A DNA stretch of 41,319 nucleotides from an uncultured Bacteroidota bacterium (lineage in GTDB: Bacteria; Bacteroidota; Bacteroidia; Chitinophagales; Saprospiraceae): NCBI GenBank assembly GCA_903933805.1, contig CAIZLM010000269.1, positions 1-41,319 of the forward strand, in the 5' to 3' direction. The notes under the pieces are model-generated. The model did no database searches and was not told the DNA's origin. It saw only the letters and a program-made list of their open reading frames with translations. The position numbers were made by a program, and so were the translations under genes. Below, piece by piece: positions 34,020 through 40,683 of this stretch (its first letter is position 1; each line of letters opens with the position of its first letter).

Positions 34020-34703
34020 ATGCGTATCCTTCTAGTTGAAGACGAAGACCACATCCGCGAGGTGGTAAAACTCAACCTTGAGCTCGAGGGCTATGAGGTT
34101 GTTGGTACAGCCAACGGAAAAAAAGCGCTTGACCTCATTGAAGGACAGCATTTTGACCTGCTGCTCTTGGACGTGATGCTCCCCGACGTGGATGGCTTTA
34201 GCATCACGGAACAAGTGCGCCTCACCAATCTAGAAGTACCCATTTTACTGCTGACCGCCAAAGATACCCCCCACGATCGCGTAACAGGACTGAAAATTGG
34301 TGCGGACGATTACCTGACCAAGCCTTTCAACCTGGAAGAATTGTTGTTGAGGGTGCGTAAACTGTTGCGCCGAAGTCAGCGCGTAAAAGGAGAAGACCTC
34401 GATGTTTTTGAGTTTGGCGGCAACCGCATTAATTTTGAAACATTTGAGGCCACAACGTTCCGGGGCGAATCAATCGTGCTGACCAAGAAGGAGACTATGT
34501 TGCTCAAATTGCTCGTGGAGCGCAAAAATGAAGTGGTAAGCCGACACCATATCTTACAGGCGGTGTGGGGGTACGATGTGTTTCCCAGTACCAGAACCAT
34601 CGACAATTTTATTCTCGCTTACCGCAAATATTTCGAACAAGATGCCAAATTACCCCACTTTTTTCATTCGATTCGAGGCGTGGGCTACAAATTTACCCAA
34701 TAA
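34020..34703 (+). CDS. OmpR/PhoB-family response regulator, orphan
   Basis: The 227-residue protein has an N-terminal receiver domain (about 1-115) with acidic Glu7/Asp8, phospho-acceptor Asp51 in LLLLDVMLPD, the LLTAKD strand and the conserved Lys in YLTKPF. A winged-helix DNA-binding domain follows (about 125-227) with LTKKETMLLKLLVERKNEVV, VWGYDV and the closing IRGVGYKFT. All receiver residues are intact, so it should be phosphorylated by a histidine kinase. No kinase gene is adjacent: on both sides there are long repeat copies and unrelated genes. The target genes are unknown. Confidence 0.94.
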   Translation: MRILLVEDEDHIREVVKLNLELEGYEVVGTANGKKALDLIEGQHFDLLLLDVMLPDVDGFSITEQVRLTNLEVPILLLTAKDTPHDRVTGLKIGADDYLTKPFNLEELLLRVRKLLRRSQRVKGEDLDVFEFGGNRINFETFEATTFRGESIVLTKKETMLLKLLVERKNEVVSRHHILQAVWGYDVFPSTRTIDNFILAYRKYFEQDAKLPHFFHSIRGVGYKFTQ

Positions 34704-34705
34704 CG

Positions 34706-34867
34706 TAACTGGTTAGCGTGGTCGCGTCTGAGACAAAAAAGTGGCCATTTTTTGCCAGACGAAGCGGATTTTTGCAGGCCATAGCAGCGCTATGGTCAAA
34801 AAAATGGGCGAAGTATGGCGGAAAATGGACCTTTTTGGGCCAGGCAGCGTGCCACGCTAACCAGTTA
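34706..34867 (+). repeat. Dispersed palindromic repeat, long form, copy 9
   Basis: This 162-bp copy has full termini TAACTGGTTAGCG and CGCTAACCAGTTA, giving the longest perfect terminal inverted repeat in the set (13 bp). It starts 2 bp after the response-regulator stop. Confidence 0.95.
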
Positions 34868-34899
34868 CCCAATAACATTGACACCACCTGTGCCGTGAT

Positions 34900-35910
34900 A
34901 TGAGTAATTTACAACATTTATTGGGCCATTACGCCGAGCATCCTTCCGTGAAAGAGATCCTGCGAAACCTGGAAAACACACCAGATAGGGTACGGATCCA
35001 AATCGGAGGACTCACCGGCGCGCAGGAGTCTTTTGCCATTGCGTCAACCGCTTTGGGGCAAAAAACCGCCGCAGGCGCCTTGCACGTGTTGGTTGCCAAT
35101 GCCAAGGAGGAGGCGGCATATCGCCACAATGACTTGGAGGGTATCATGGGTCGGGAAGCCGTTTACTTCTTTCCTGATTCTTTTAAACGGCCCGCTTTTT
35201 TTGACGACTTGAACCAAACACAGATTTTACAGCGCTCCGAAACCATCAGTAAAATCGCTGTGCCCGGGGGCAGTGCTTCCGTCGTCGTGACGTACCCGGA
35301 AGCACTGTTTGAAAAGGTGGTCAAGCCGGAAATATTACAAAAAACGCGTATTGAAGTAAAAAAAGGGGAACGCTTGGATGTTGATTTTATGATCCAGGTA
35401 TTGGTGGAATACGGTTTTGAACGTGCCGATTTTGTGTACGAACCCGGTCAATTTAGTATCCGTGGGGGCATTATTGATCTTTTTTCCTTCGGGAATGACC
35501 TTCCTTACCGCATAGAATTGTTTGACGATGAAGTAGAAACCCTGCGCACGTTTGATCCAATTTCACAGTTGAGCCAACAAAACCTCAACAGCCTCAGCAT
35601 TGTACCCAACCTGAATACGCGTTTTCGACAAGATCAAAAAGTATCGATGCTACAAGTATTGCCAGCCAACACGGTCATTTGGGTAAAAGACATCCAGTTT
35701 TTGGTGGATAGATTGCAATATTGTTTTGAGCGTGCAGAGCATTTTGCCGCCAAAGTATCTGCCCTAGACTCGGCTGAATTGCGGGAAATATTTCGTGACA
35801 GGGCTTTTCTTTTCCCAACAGATGTGTTGGAAAGCCTTGCATTTCACCCCATCATTTTTCTGGAAGGTAAAATAGTTGCCCTGAAAAAAAACTTCCCGAC
35901 CCTATTTTAG
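34900..35910 (+). CDS. Stand-alone N-terminal (UvrB-homology) module of Mfd, truncated
   Basis: The 336-residue product matches only the N-terminal D1a-D2-D1b region of the transcription-repair coupling factor Mfd, a protein of about 1,100 residues. Recognisable parts are the degenerate nucleotide-loop region (IGGLTGAQESFAIAS, about 36-50), YFFPDSFKRPAF (83-94), VVVTYPEALFEKV and the highly conserved RGGIIDLFSFGNDLPYRIELFDDEVETLRTFD. The relay helix, RNAP-binding domain, helicase motors and D7 are all missing, and none of the following 200 bp resembles them. The module can bind UvrA in full-length Mfd, but without motors it cannot displace RNA polymerase. It may be a remnant, a truncated paralogue with an intact mfd elsewhere, or an active UvrA-binding fragment. 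The reading frame is clean over 336 codons, so decay, if any, is recent. Confidence 0.8.
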   Translation: MSNLQHLLGHYAEHPSVKEILRNLENTPDRVRIQIGGLTGAQESFAIASTALGQKTAAGALHVLVANAKEEAAYRHNDLEGIMGREAVYFFPDSFKRPAFFDDLNQTQILQRSETISKIAVPGGSASVVVTYPEALFEKVVKPEILQKTRIEVKKGERLDVDFMIQVLVEYGFERADFVYEPGQFSIRGGIIDLFSFGNDLPYRIELFDDEVETLRTFDPISQLSQQNLNSLSIVPNLNTRFRQDQKVSMLQVLPANTVIWVKDIQFLVDRLQYCFERAEHFAAKVSALDSAELREIFRDRAFLFPTDVLESLAFHPIIFLEGKIVALKKNFPTLF

Positions 35911-36128
35911 TGCTCTAAACAACAAATGAAACACCTCGAAGGCGGGCCTGTTACCATGCCGTGGCGGTATCTGACGTATGGTGCGTTGTTTTCAGGGCTC
36001 AAAAAGTGCAATTTTTTCGCCTAAACCGTCTGAAGTACGGAGCCTGATATGTTTGAGTGATTCCAGTTGCGGAAGATCTAAGGATTGTCCGATCACGACT
36101 TTCACGAACACATTGCATTGACTATACC

Positions 36129-36896
36129 ATGGAAAAAACACGCCTAAAACTCGCAAGGTTACACGGAAAACCAGAAATATTTTACTCCATCCAAGGAGAG
36201 GGGCGTAGTGTTGGCGTGCCCTCGGTGTTTTTGCGCACCGCCCTTTGCAACCTGCATTGTTTCTGGTGCGACACCGACTACACTTGGAACTGGAAGGGCA
36301 CGCGCTTCAAGCACGAGCACGACGCCAACCCGGATTATCAAAAATTTGATAAAAAAGAATGGATTGAAGCCTGTTTGGTGGAGGATGTGGCCGACACTGT
36401 GGCGTCATTTCGTTGCACCAACATCATCCTGACTGGTGGCGAACCAATGTTGCAACAGCCTGTGCTGCTTGAACTTATCCAAAAATTGCGCGAAAAATCG
36501 CCACTTTTCACCTTTGAAATTGAAACCAATGGTACGATGAAACCCACTCCGGCATTTGACGAGGCGGTAAACCAATACAATGTTTCACCAAAACTGGAGA
36601 ACAGCAACAACCCCCGCAAACTCCGTGAAAAACCTGCCGCCCTGCGTTTCTTTTCCGCCAGTCCCAAAGCAAATTTCAAATTTGTCATGACCGAAAAGGC
36701 AGACCTCGAGGAGGTATTGACGATGCTCCAGCAGTACGCCATTCCACCTGAAAAAGTCTGGCTCATGCCAGAGGGTACCACCGCCTCTGCCCTCGCAGAA
36801 CGCCGCGAATCCTTGGTCGAAATATGCAAAGAACACGGATTTCGCTACTCAGATCGATTGCACGTTCAAATTTGGGGCAGCAAAAAAGGGGTCTAA
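36129..36896 (+). CDS. queE: 7-carboxy-7-deazaguanine synthase QueE
   Basis: QueE is a radical-SAM enzyme that turns 6-carboxytetrahydropterin into 7-carboxy-7-deazaguanine on the way to queuosine in tRNA. The ATG at 36129 gives 255 residues; the open frame upstream (GTG at 36057) has no similarity. PEIFYSIQGEGRSVGVPSVFLR (15-36) is the family start and the cluster motif is CNLHCFWC (Cys40, Cys44, Cys47), followed by DTDYTWNW. ILTGGEPMLQQ and FEIETNGTMKP are the further radical-SAM and substrate segments. QueC, QueD and QueF genes are not next to it. It is preceded by about 220 bp with no gene after the Mfd fragment. Confidence 0.94.
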   Translation: MEKTRLKLARLHGKPEIFYSIQGEGRSVGVPSVFLRTALCNLHCFWCDTDYTWNWKGTRFKHEHDANPDYQKFDKKEWIEACLVEDVADTVASFRCTNIILTGGEPMLQQPVLLELIQKLREKSPLFTFEIETNGTMKPTPAFDEAVNQYNVSPKLENSNNPRKLREKPAALRFFSASPKANFKFVMTEKADLEEVLTMLQQYAIPPEKVWLMPEGTTASALAERRESLVEICKEHGFRYSDRLHVQIWGSKKGV

Positions 36897-36938
36897 TGGA
36901 CGTCCACTTTTAACCGGTGTAGGCATTGGTTTTTTCCC

Positions 36939-36946
36939 TATTTTTG
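36939..36946 (+). promoter_or_regulatory. Putative -7 box upstream of the small membrane protein gene
   Basis: TATTTTTG matches TAnnTTTG. If used, repeat copy 10 would lie in the 5' leader of the gene at 37078. Confidence 0.3.
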
Positions 36947-36981
36947 CAAGCGATTCAATCTGCGGTCAATTTTTCACACAG

Positions 36982-37058
36982 TAACTGCTTAGCAAGGTTG
37001 CGTCAAAGACAAAAAAGTGGCCATTTTTGGGCCAGACAACGTGCCACCCAACCAGTTA
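36982..37058 (+). repeat. Dispersed palindromic repeat, short form, copy 10
   Basis: This 77-bp copy (TAACTGCTTAGC...CACCCAACCAGTTA) joins the left motif GACAAAAAAGTGGCCATTTTT directly to GGGCCAGACAACG, skipping the internal palindrome of the long form. It lies 20 bp before the small membrane protein ATG. Confidence 0.9.
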
Positions 37059-37077
37059 CTTCATACAAACCTTCATC

Positions 37078-37473
37078 ATGTCGTCACAACTAACACAGTT
37101 CAAACAAAAAGCCGGAACTATTGCCCGTCGTACCCTTTGGGTGGCCTTGGTCGCTTTGTTCGTCACGGGTACAGGGTATTACATGTACCGCACCTATACG
37201 GTCAGTGAAGGCTCACGCAGCGGTACGTTGTTTAAAATATCGAGGAGGGGATATGTATTTAAAACGTACGAGGGGCAATTACACCTTGCAGGCAGCATGA
37301 TGATGACCCCACAGAGTACGTGGGATTTTTCTGCGAAAGACGCCAGCGTTTATGCTGAATTACAGAAGTATGAAGGTAAAAATGTAAAATGTTACTACCG
37401 CGAAAAAGTAAATGCATTTCCTTGGCAAGGCGATACCAATTACATCGTTTATCGGGTAGAAATGGTGCAGTAA
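37078..37473 (+). CDS. Small single-pass membrane protein of unknown function
   Basis: The ATG at 37078 gives 131 residues starting MSSQLTQFKQKAG; the frame is open into the preceding repeat, which is unlikely to be coding. One membrane helix lies at about 20-38 (TLWVALVALFVTGTGYYMY), placing the rest outside the cytoplasm. Residues 45-70 read RSGTLFKISRRGYVFKTYEG, a pattern shared with small Bacteroidota proteins that databases sometimes label 6-phosphogluconate dehydrogenase without any dehydrogenase feature. The remainder is predicted beta-rich and ends YIVYRVEMVQ. I do not assign a function. It is flanked by two short repeat copies. Confidence 0.75.
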   Translation: MSSQLTQFKQKAGTIARRTLWVALVALFVTGTGYYMYRTYTVSEGSRSGTLFKISRRGYVFKTYEGQLHLAGSMMMTPQSTWDFSAKDASVYAELQKYEGKNVKCYYREKVNAFPWQGDTNYIVYRVEMVQ

Positions 37474-37514
37474 GCCCACACTGTCTATCCCGCCAAGCAC
37501 CAATTTAAGCTCGG

Positions 37515-37590
37515 TAACTGGTTAGGTGGCACGCTGTCTGGCCCAAAAAGGCCCATTTTTTGTCTCAGACGCGACCGCGCTAACCAGTTA
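37515..37590 (-). repeat. Dispersed palindromic repeat, short form, copy 11
   Basis: This 76-bp copy has termini TAACTGGTTAGGTGGC and GCTAACCAGTTA in reverse orientation. The right motif (CACGCTGTCTGGCCC on this strand) comes first and the left motif (TGTCTCAGACGCGACC) second. It lies 41 bp after the membrane protein stop. Confidence 0.95.
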
Positions 37591-37671
37591 CCAAAGTTCC
37601 TAATTGTACCACTTTTGTTAAAAACTGCGCCGCCGATGTTGCTAAGTAGTGATTAAGCGGCGCTTGTTTTT

Positions 37672-37679
37672 TACCTTTG
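37672..37679 (+). promoter_or_regulatory. Putative -7 box for the coiled-coil lipoprotein gene
   Basis: TACCTTTG matches TAnnTTTG and lies 27 bp before the ATG at 37707, a typical distance. No -33 element at ideal spacing. Confidence 0.4.
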
Positions 37680-37706
37680 CGACAAGAAAATAAAAAATAG
37701 ATTCTC

Positions 37707-38165
37707 ATGAAAAAACTCATGCTCCCATTGTTTGCTGCTTTGCTTTTTGCGGCCTGTCATAATGCTACACCAGACACTGCCGCTGACACGCAAGGTTTGC
37801 CTGCAGCATTAAAAATTGAACCAGCGCAAATCCAAGAGGCCAGTTCAAAAGCGACCATCGCGCTCCAAAATATGGACAACCTCCAAAAAGAGATCAATGC
37901 TGCCTATACCACGACAAGCGAATCGCAAAAAACTGAACTCGATGCCGTCAGATCGGAGTTGAACGATGTCATGACAAAGCAAGAGACCATGATAAAAGGT
38001 CTTAAATTGGCCAGTAATGTTGGCAGTGCTGAAAGTGATGGCGCTGTACCAACGCCAGGTGTATTACAGGATTATATCCAATCAGCCACCAGCTACGACA
38101 AACTCGTTGAAGAGATGCGTGGTCGAGTAGAGGCCATTAAAAGCGGTAAACCGGCCAACCAATAG
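37707..38165 (+). CDS. Small lipoprotein with coiled coil, function unknown
   Basis: The 152-residue preprotein has a signal peptide and lipobox (LLFAAC, lipidated Cys17), followed by a short Thr/Ala/Asp-rich spacer. Residues about 40-100 are predicted helical coiled coil (heptad-like NMDNLQKEINAAYTT, TELDAVRSELNDVMTK). A second short helix lies near the C-terminus (DKLVEEMRGRVEAIKSG). This layout resembles Lpp/OmpA-associated small lipoproteins in general, but I recognise no specific family. The stop is followed without a gap by repeat copy 12. Confidence 0.8.
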   Translation: MKKLMLPLFAALLFAACHNATPDTAADTQGLPAALKIEPAQIQEASSKATIALQNMDNLQKEINAAYTTTSESQKTELDAVRSELNDVMTKQETMIKGLKLASNVGSAESDGAVPTPGVLQDYIQSATSYDKLVEEMRGRVEAIKSGKPANQ

Positions 38166-38239
38166 TAACTGGTTGGTTGGTCACGTCTGGTAAAAAATGG
38201 TCCTTTTGGGGCCAGACAGGGTGCCACCTAACCAAGTTA
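38166..38239 (+). repeat. Dispersed palindromic repeat, short form, copy 12
   Basis: TAACTGGTTGGTTGGTCACGTCTGG at the left and GGGCCAGACAGGGTGCCACC...CCAAGTTA at the right. The A-rich part of the left motif is shortened. It begins at the base directly after the lipoprotein stop codon. Confidence 0.85.
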
Positions 38240-38332
38240 CACTCAATAATATATTTGTCGGCACATTCAGAAGCAACCACTGTTGGGTACTGCTTGCAGC
38301 CACGTGGGTTGTTTGATTGCTGCTGTCAACAA

Positions 38333-38367
38333 CGTGAGCCACTCCGATATGATCAGGGTGGCTCACG
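38333..38367. promoter_or_regulatory. Hairpin in the leader of the enoyl-CoA hydratase-like gene
   Basis: CGTGAGCCAC (38333-38342) and GTGGCTCACG (38358-38367) are exact complements with a 15-base loop. The stem lies about 40 bp before the ATG. No T-tract follows. It could be a leader structure or an operator; nothing else supports either. Confidence 0.45.
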
Positions 38368-38409
38368 CTTGTTTCTGTCCACCGCCTAAACCTTACACTA
38401 CTGCACACC

Positions 38410-39180
38410 ATGGATATTGTCCAACAAGGTTACGTACAAACCGATATTACCCCAAACGGGGTGGCGCACATTGTGTTTTTCCACCCCCACCACAACAGTC
38501 TTCCCAGCAGACTACTCAGCCAGTTGACCGGGGCTTTTGAGGCTGCTGGCAACAATCCTGCGGTGAAAATATTGGTACTCCGCAGTGCTGAACACAAAAC
38601 TTTCTGTGCTGGTGCTAGTTTCGACGAGCTCGCCGACATTCAGGATTTTGAAACGGGGCACACTTTTTTTTCCGGTTTCGGACAGGTGATCAACGCCATG
38701 CGCCGTTGTGGCAAAATTGTCATTGGAAGGGTGCATGGAAAAGCCGTTGGCGGCGGCGTTGGCTTGGCGGCGGCCACCGATGTATGCCTGGCGACACAAT
38801 TTGCCACTTTTAGGCTCAGCGAACTGGCGGTGGGCTTTGGTCCATTTGTTATTGGCCCGGCGGTAGAAAGAAAGGTGGGCGTGCCGGCTTTCAGCCAATT
38901 GGCCCTCACCCCTGAAGAGTGGCGCACCGCCGACTGGGGAAAAACAAAAAATTTATACCAAGAAGTCTTCGAAACGCCGGAACAAATGGATGCTTACCTC
39001 CTGTTTTTGTCCGAAAAACTGTGCGCTTACAGCCCGGATGCACTGGCAGAACTGAAACAGGTATTCTGGCAGGGAACGGATCACTGGGACACCTTGCTCT
39101 CCGAACGCGCCGCCATCAGCGGTCGGCTCGCGCTGTCAGACTATGCCAAAAAAGCCATTGAAGCGTTCAAAAAAGGGTAA
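38410..39180 (+). CDS. Enoyl-CoA hydratase/isomerase family protein
   Basis: The 256-residue protein has the crotonase fold. The oxyanion-hole segment is FCAGASFDELA (65-75), and a second sits at HGKAVGGGVGLAAATD (109-124). Of the two catalytic Glu positions known from rat hydratase, the first (GGGCE) is Gly118 here and the second is Glu139 in FRLSELAVGF. One retained Glu is common in isomerases and in methylglutaconyl-CoA hydratases (LiuC), so simple enoyl-CoA hydration is not certain. The length is normal and there is no signal peptide. It is alone between a repeat and the convergent carA, so no pathway can be read from neighbours. Confidence 0.9.
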   Translation: MDIVQQGYVQTDITPNGVAHIVFFHPHHNSLPSRLLSQLTGAFEAAGNNPAVKILVLRSAEHKTFCAGASFDELADIQDFETGHTFFSGFGQVINAMRRCGKIVIGRVHGKAVGGGVGLAAATDVCLATQFATFRLSELAVGFGPFVIGPAVERKVGVPAFSQLALTPEEWRTADWGKTKNLYQEVFETPEQMDAYLLFLSEKLCAYSPDALAELKQVFWQGTDHWDTLLSERAAISGRLALSDYAKKAIEAFKKG

Positions 39181-39190
39181 AGAATGCATG

Positions 39191-39266
39191 TGACGGGTTG
39201 AGTGGTACGCTCTCTGGTCCAAAAAAGCCCACTTTTTTGTCTCAGACGCGACCATCTTACCATCAA
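39191..39266 (-). repeat. Dispersed palindromic repeat, short form, copy 13
   Basis: This is a diverged short copy between converging genes, reading leftward. The motifs GGTACGCTCTCTGGTCC and TTGTCTCAGACGCGACC are clear; the termini have drifted (GGGTTGAG, CATCAACCC). Its left end contains the carA stop codon (39263-39265). Confidence 0.8.
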
Positions 39267-40345
39267 CCCATCATGCCCACAAATTCATCAAACAAATACC
39301 GTGCATCGTGTGGTCCGGGGCTGGCCTCTGGGTGGTATTGAACACTGAATGCCGGGTAATCTTTCAGGCGAATACCCTCGATGGTGTTGTCATTCAGGTT
39401 TTGGTGGGTGGCTTCTACCACGCTGGGGCTGTCGTAAACGGCTTGCTCCAGTACGCCAAAACCGTGGTTTTGACTGGTGATTTCACCACGTCCGGTGCGA
39501 AGGTTTTTAACAGGGTGGTTGATTCCCCGGTGCCCATGGTGGAGTTTGTAGGTTGGAAGACCTGCTGCAAGCGCCAGTAGTTGTTGGCCCAAACAGATGC
39601 CGAATAAAGGTTTTCCGGTTTCCAGCATTTTTTTGACGGTCTCAACTGCGTAAGACATAGACGCTGGATCGCCGGGGCCATTGGAGAGAAAAAACCCATT
39701 GGGGCTCCAGTCATTGACTTCCAGGAAGCTGGTTTTGGCAGGAAAAACTTTCAGGTAACAATCGCGCTGATCAAAGCAACGCAGGATATTCTTTTTGACA
39801 CCAAAATCCATCACAGCGATGCGCGTTTTTGCATTAGGGTTCCCCACGAAATAGGGCTCACGCGTTGTAACATGGCTTGATAGCTCCATACCGGCCATCC
39901 CTGGCGTAGCAGCCAGTTGTTTCTGCAGTTCAGTGATATCGTTGGTTTCGGAAGAAATGATGCAGTTCATGGCGCCGCGTTCCCGAATGTGTTGAACGAT
40001 GGCACGGGTGTCTAAGTCGTGAATGGCCACCAAATTTTCACTTTCAAAATAATCCTGAATCGTTTGGTCGGCGGTAATACGGCTGAAGGGAATGTTGAAA
40101 TTTCGGCAAACGAAACCGGCGATTTTGACACTTTCGCTCTCCGATTCGTCGTTTTTTATGCCGTAGTTGCCAATGTGAACATTCGTAGCAACCAACACTT
40201 GTCCGGTATAAGATGGGTCGGTGAATATTTCCTGGTAACCGGTCATGCCGGTGTTGAAGCATATTTCACCCGTGGTGGTACCCGTTTTTCCGGCCGCTTT
40301 CCCGTGGAAAACAGTCCCATCTTCAAGTAGTAGAATGGCTTTCAA
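39263..40345 (-). CDS. carA: Carbamoyl-phosphate synthase small subunit
   Basis: CarA is the glutaminase subunit that passes ammonia to CarB for carbamoyl phosphate, feeding pyrimidine and arginine synthesis. I place the start at a TTG (40343-40345) giving MKAILLLEDGTVFHGKA, as in relatives. A longer frame from a GTG at 40399 adds 18 residues without similarity. The product has 360 residues. The N-terminal CPSase domain includes FNTGMTGYQEIFTDPSY. The class-I amidotransferase triad is intact: Cys251 in FGICLGQQ, His338 and Glu340 in QYHPEASPGP. carB is not in the window. The stop lies inside a repeat copy. Confidence 0.93.
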   Translation of the reverse strand: MKAILLLEDGTVFHGKAAGKTGTTTGEICFNTGMTGYQEIFTDPSYTGQVLVATNVHIGNYGIKNDESESESVKIAGFVCRNFNIPFSRITADQTIQDYFESENLVAIHDLDTRAIVQHIRERGAMNCIISSETNDITELQKQLAATPGMAGMELSSHVTTREPYFVGNPNAKTRIAVMDFGVKKNILRCFDQRDCYLKVFPAKTSFLEVNDWSPNGFFLSNGPGDPASMSYAVETVKKMLETGKPLFGICLGQQLLALAAGLPTYKLHHGHRGINHPVKNLRTGRGEITSQNHGFGVLEQAVYDSPSVVEATHQNLNDNTIEGIRLKDYPAFSVQYHPEASPGPHDARYLFDEFVGMMG

Positions 40346-40492
40346 TGTATGAATATTAAGAATGTTTGGAGGTGGTGATCGCGTGAGGGGTAATGCCACA
40401 CAACTGTTTCGCGCCGCAAAGGTCGGATAAGGCGCGGTATTTCCAAAGGGTAATCTGTTCTGAGTCGCGCATTGGCGTGTATTTTATTTTTT

Positions 40493-40650
40493 ATCGGGTT
40501 GGGTGGTCGGGTCTGAGACAAAAAAGTGGCCATTTTTTGCCGGTCGAAACGGATTTTTTTGACCGTAGTAGCGCTACGGTCAAAAAAATAGGCGAAGTAT
40601 GGCGGAAAATGGGTCTTTTTGAGCCATACAGCGTCCCACCTAACCCCTTA
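40493..40650 (+). repeat. Dispersed palindromic repeat, long form, copy 14
   Basis: This copy of about 158 bp has the left motif GGGTCTGAGACAAAAAAGTGG, the internal palindrome with GACCGTAGTAGCGCTACGGTC and the right end GAGCCATACAGCGTCCCACC. The outermost bases have drifted (GGGTTGGG, CTAACCCCTTA). It lies between the divergent carA and TIGR02757 genes. Confidence 0.92.
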
Positions 40651-40683
40651 CCTATTTAATTAATTGATTATCTTGTTTTTTAG

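Noticed and set aside
35985-36050. Possible decayed copy of the dispersed repeat (CTCAAAAAGTGCAATTTTTTCGCC)
   Set aside because: It resembles the left hairpin only loosely and both termini are absent, so I did not list it as a copy.
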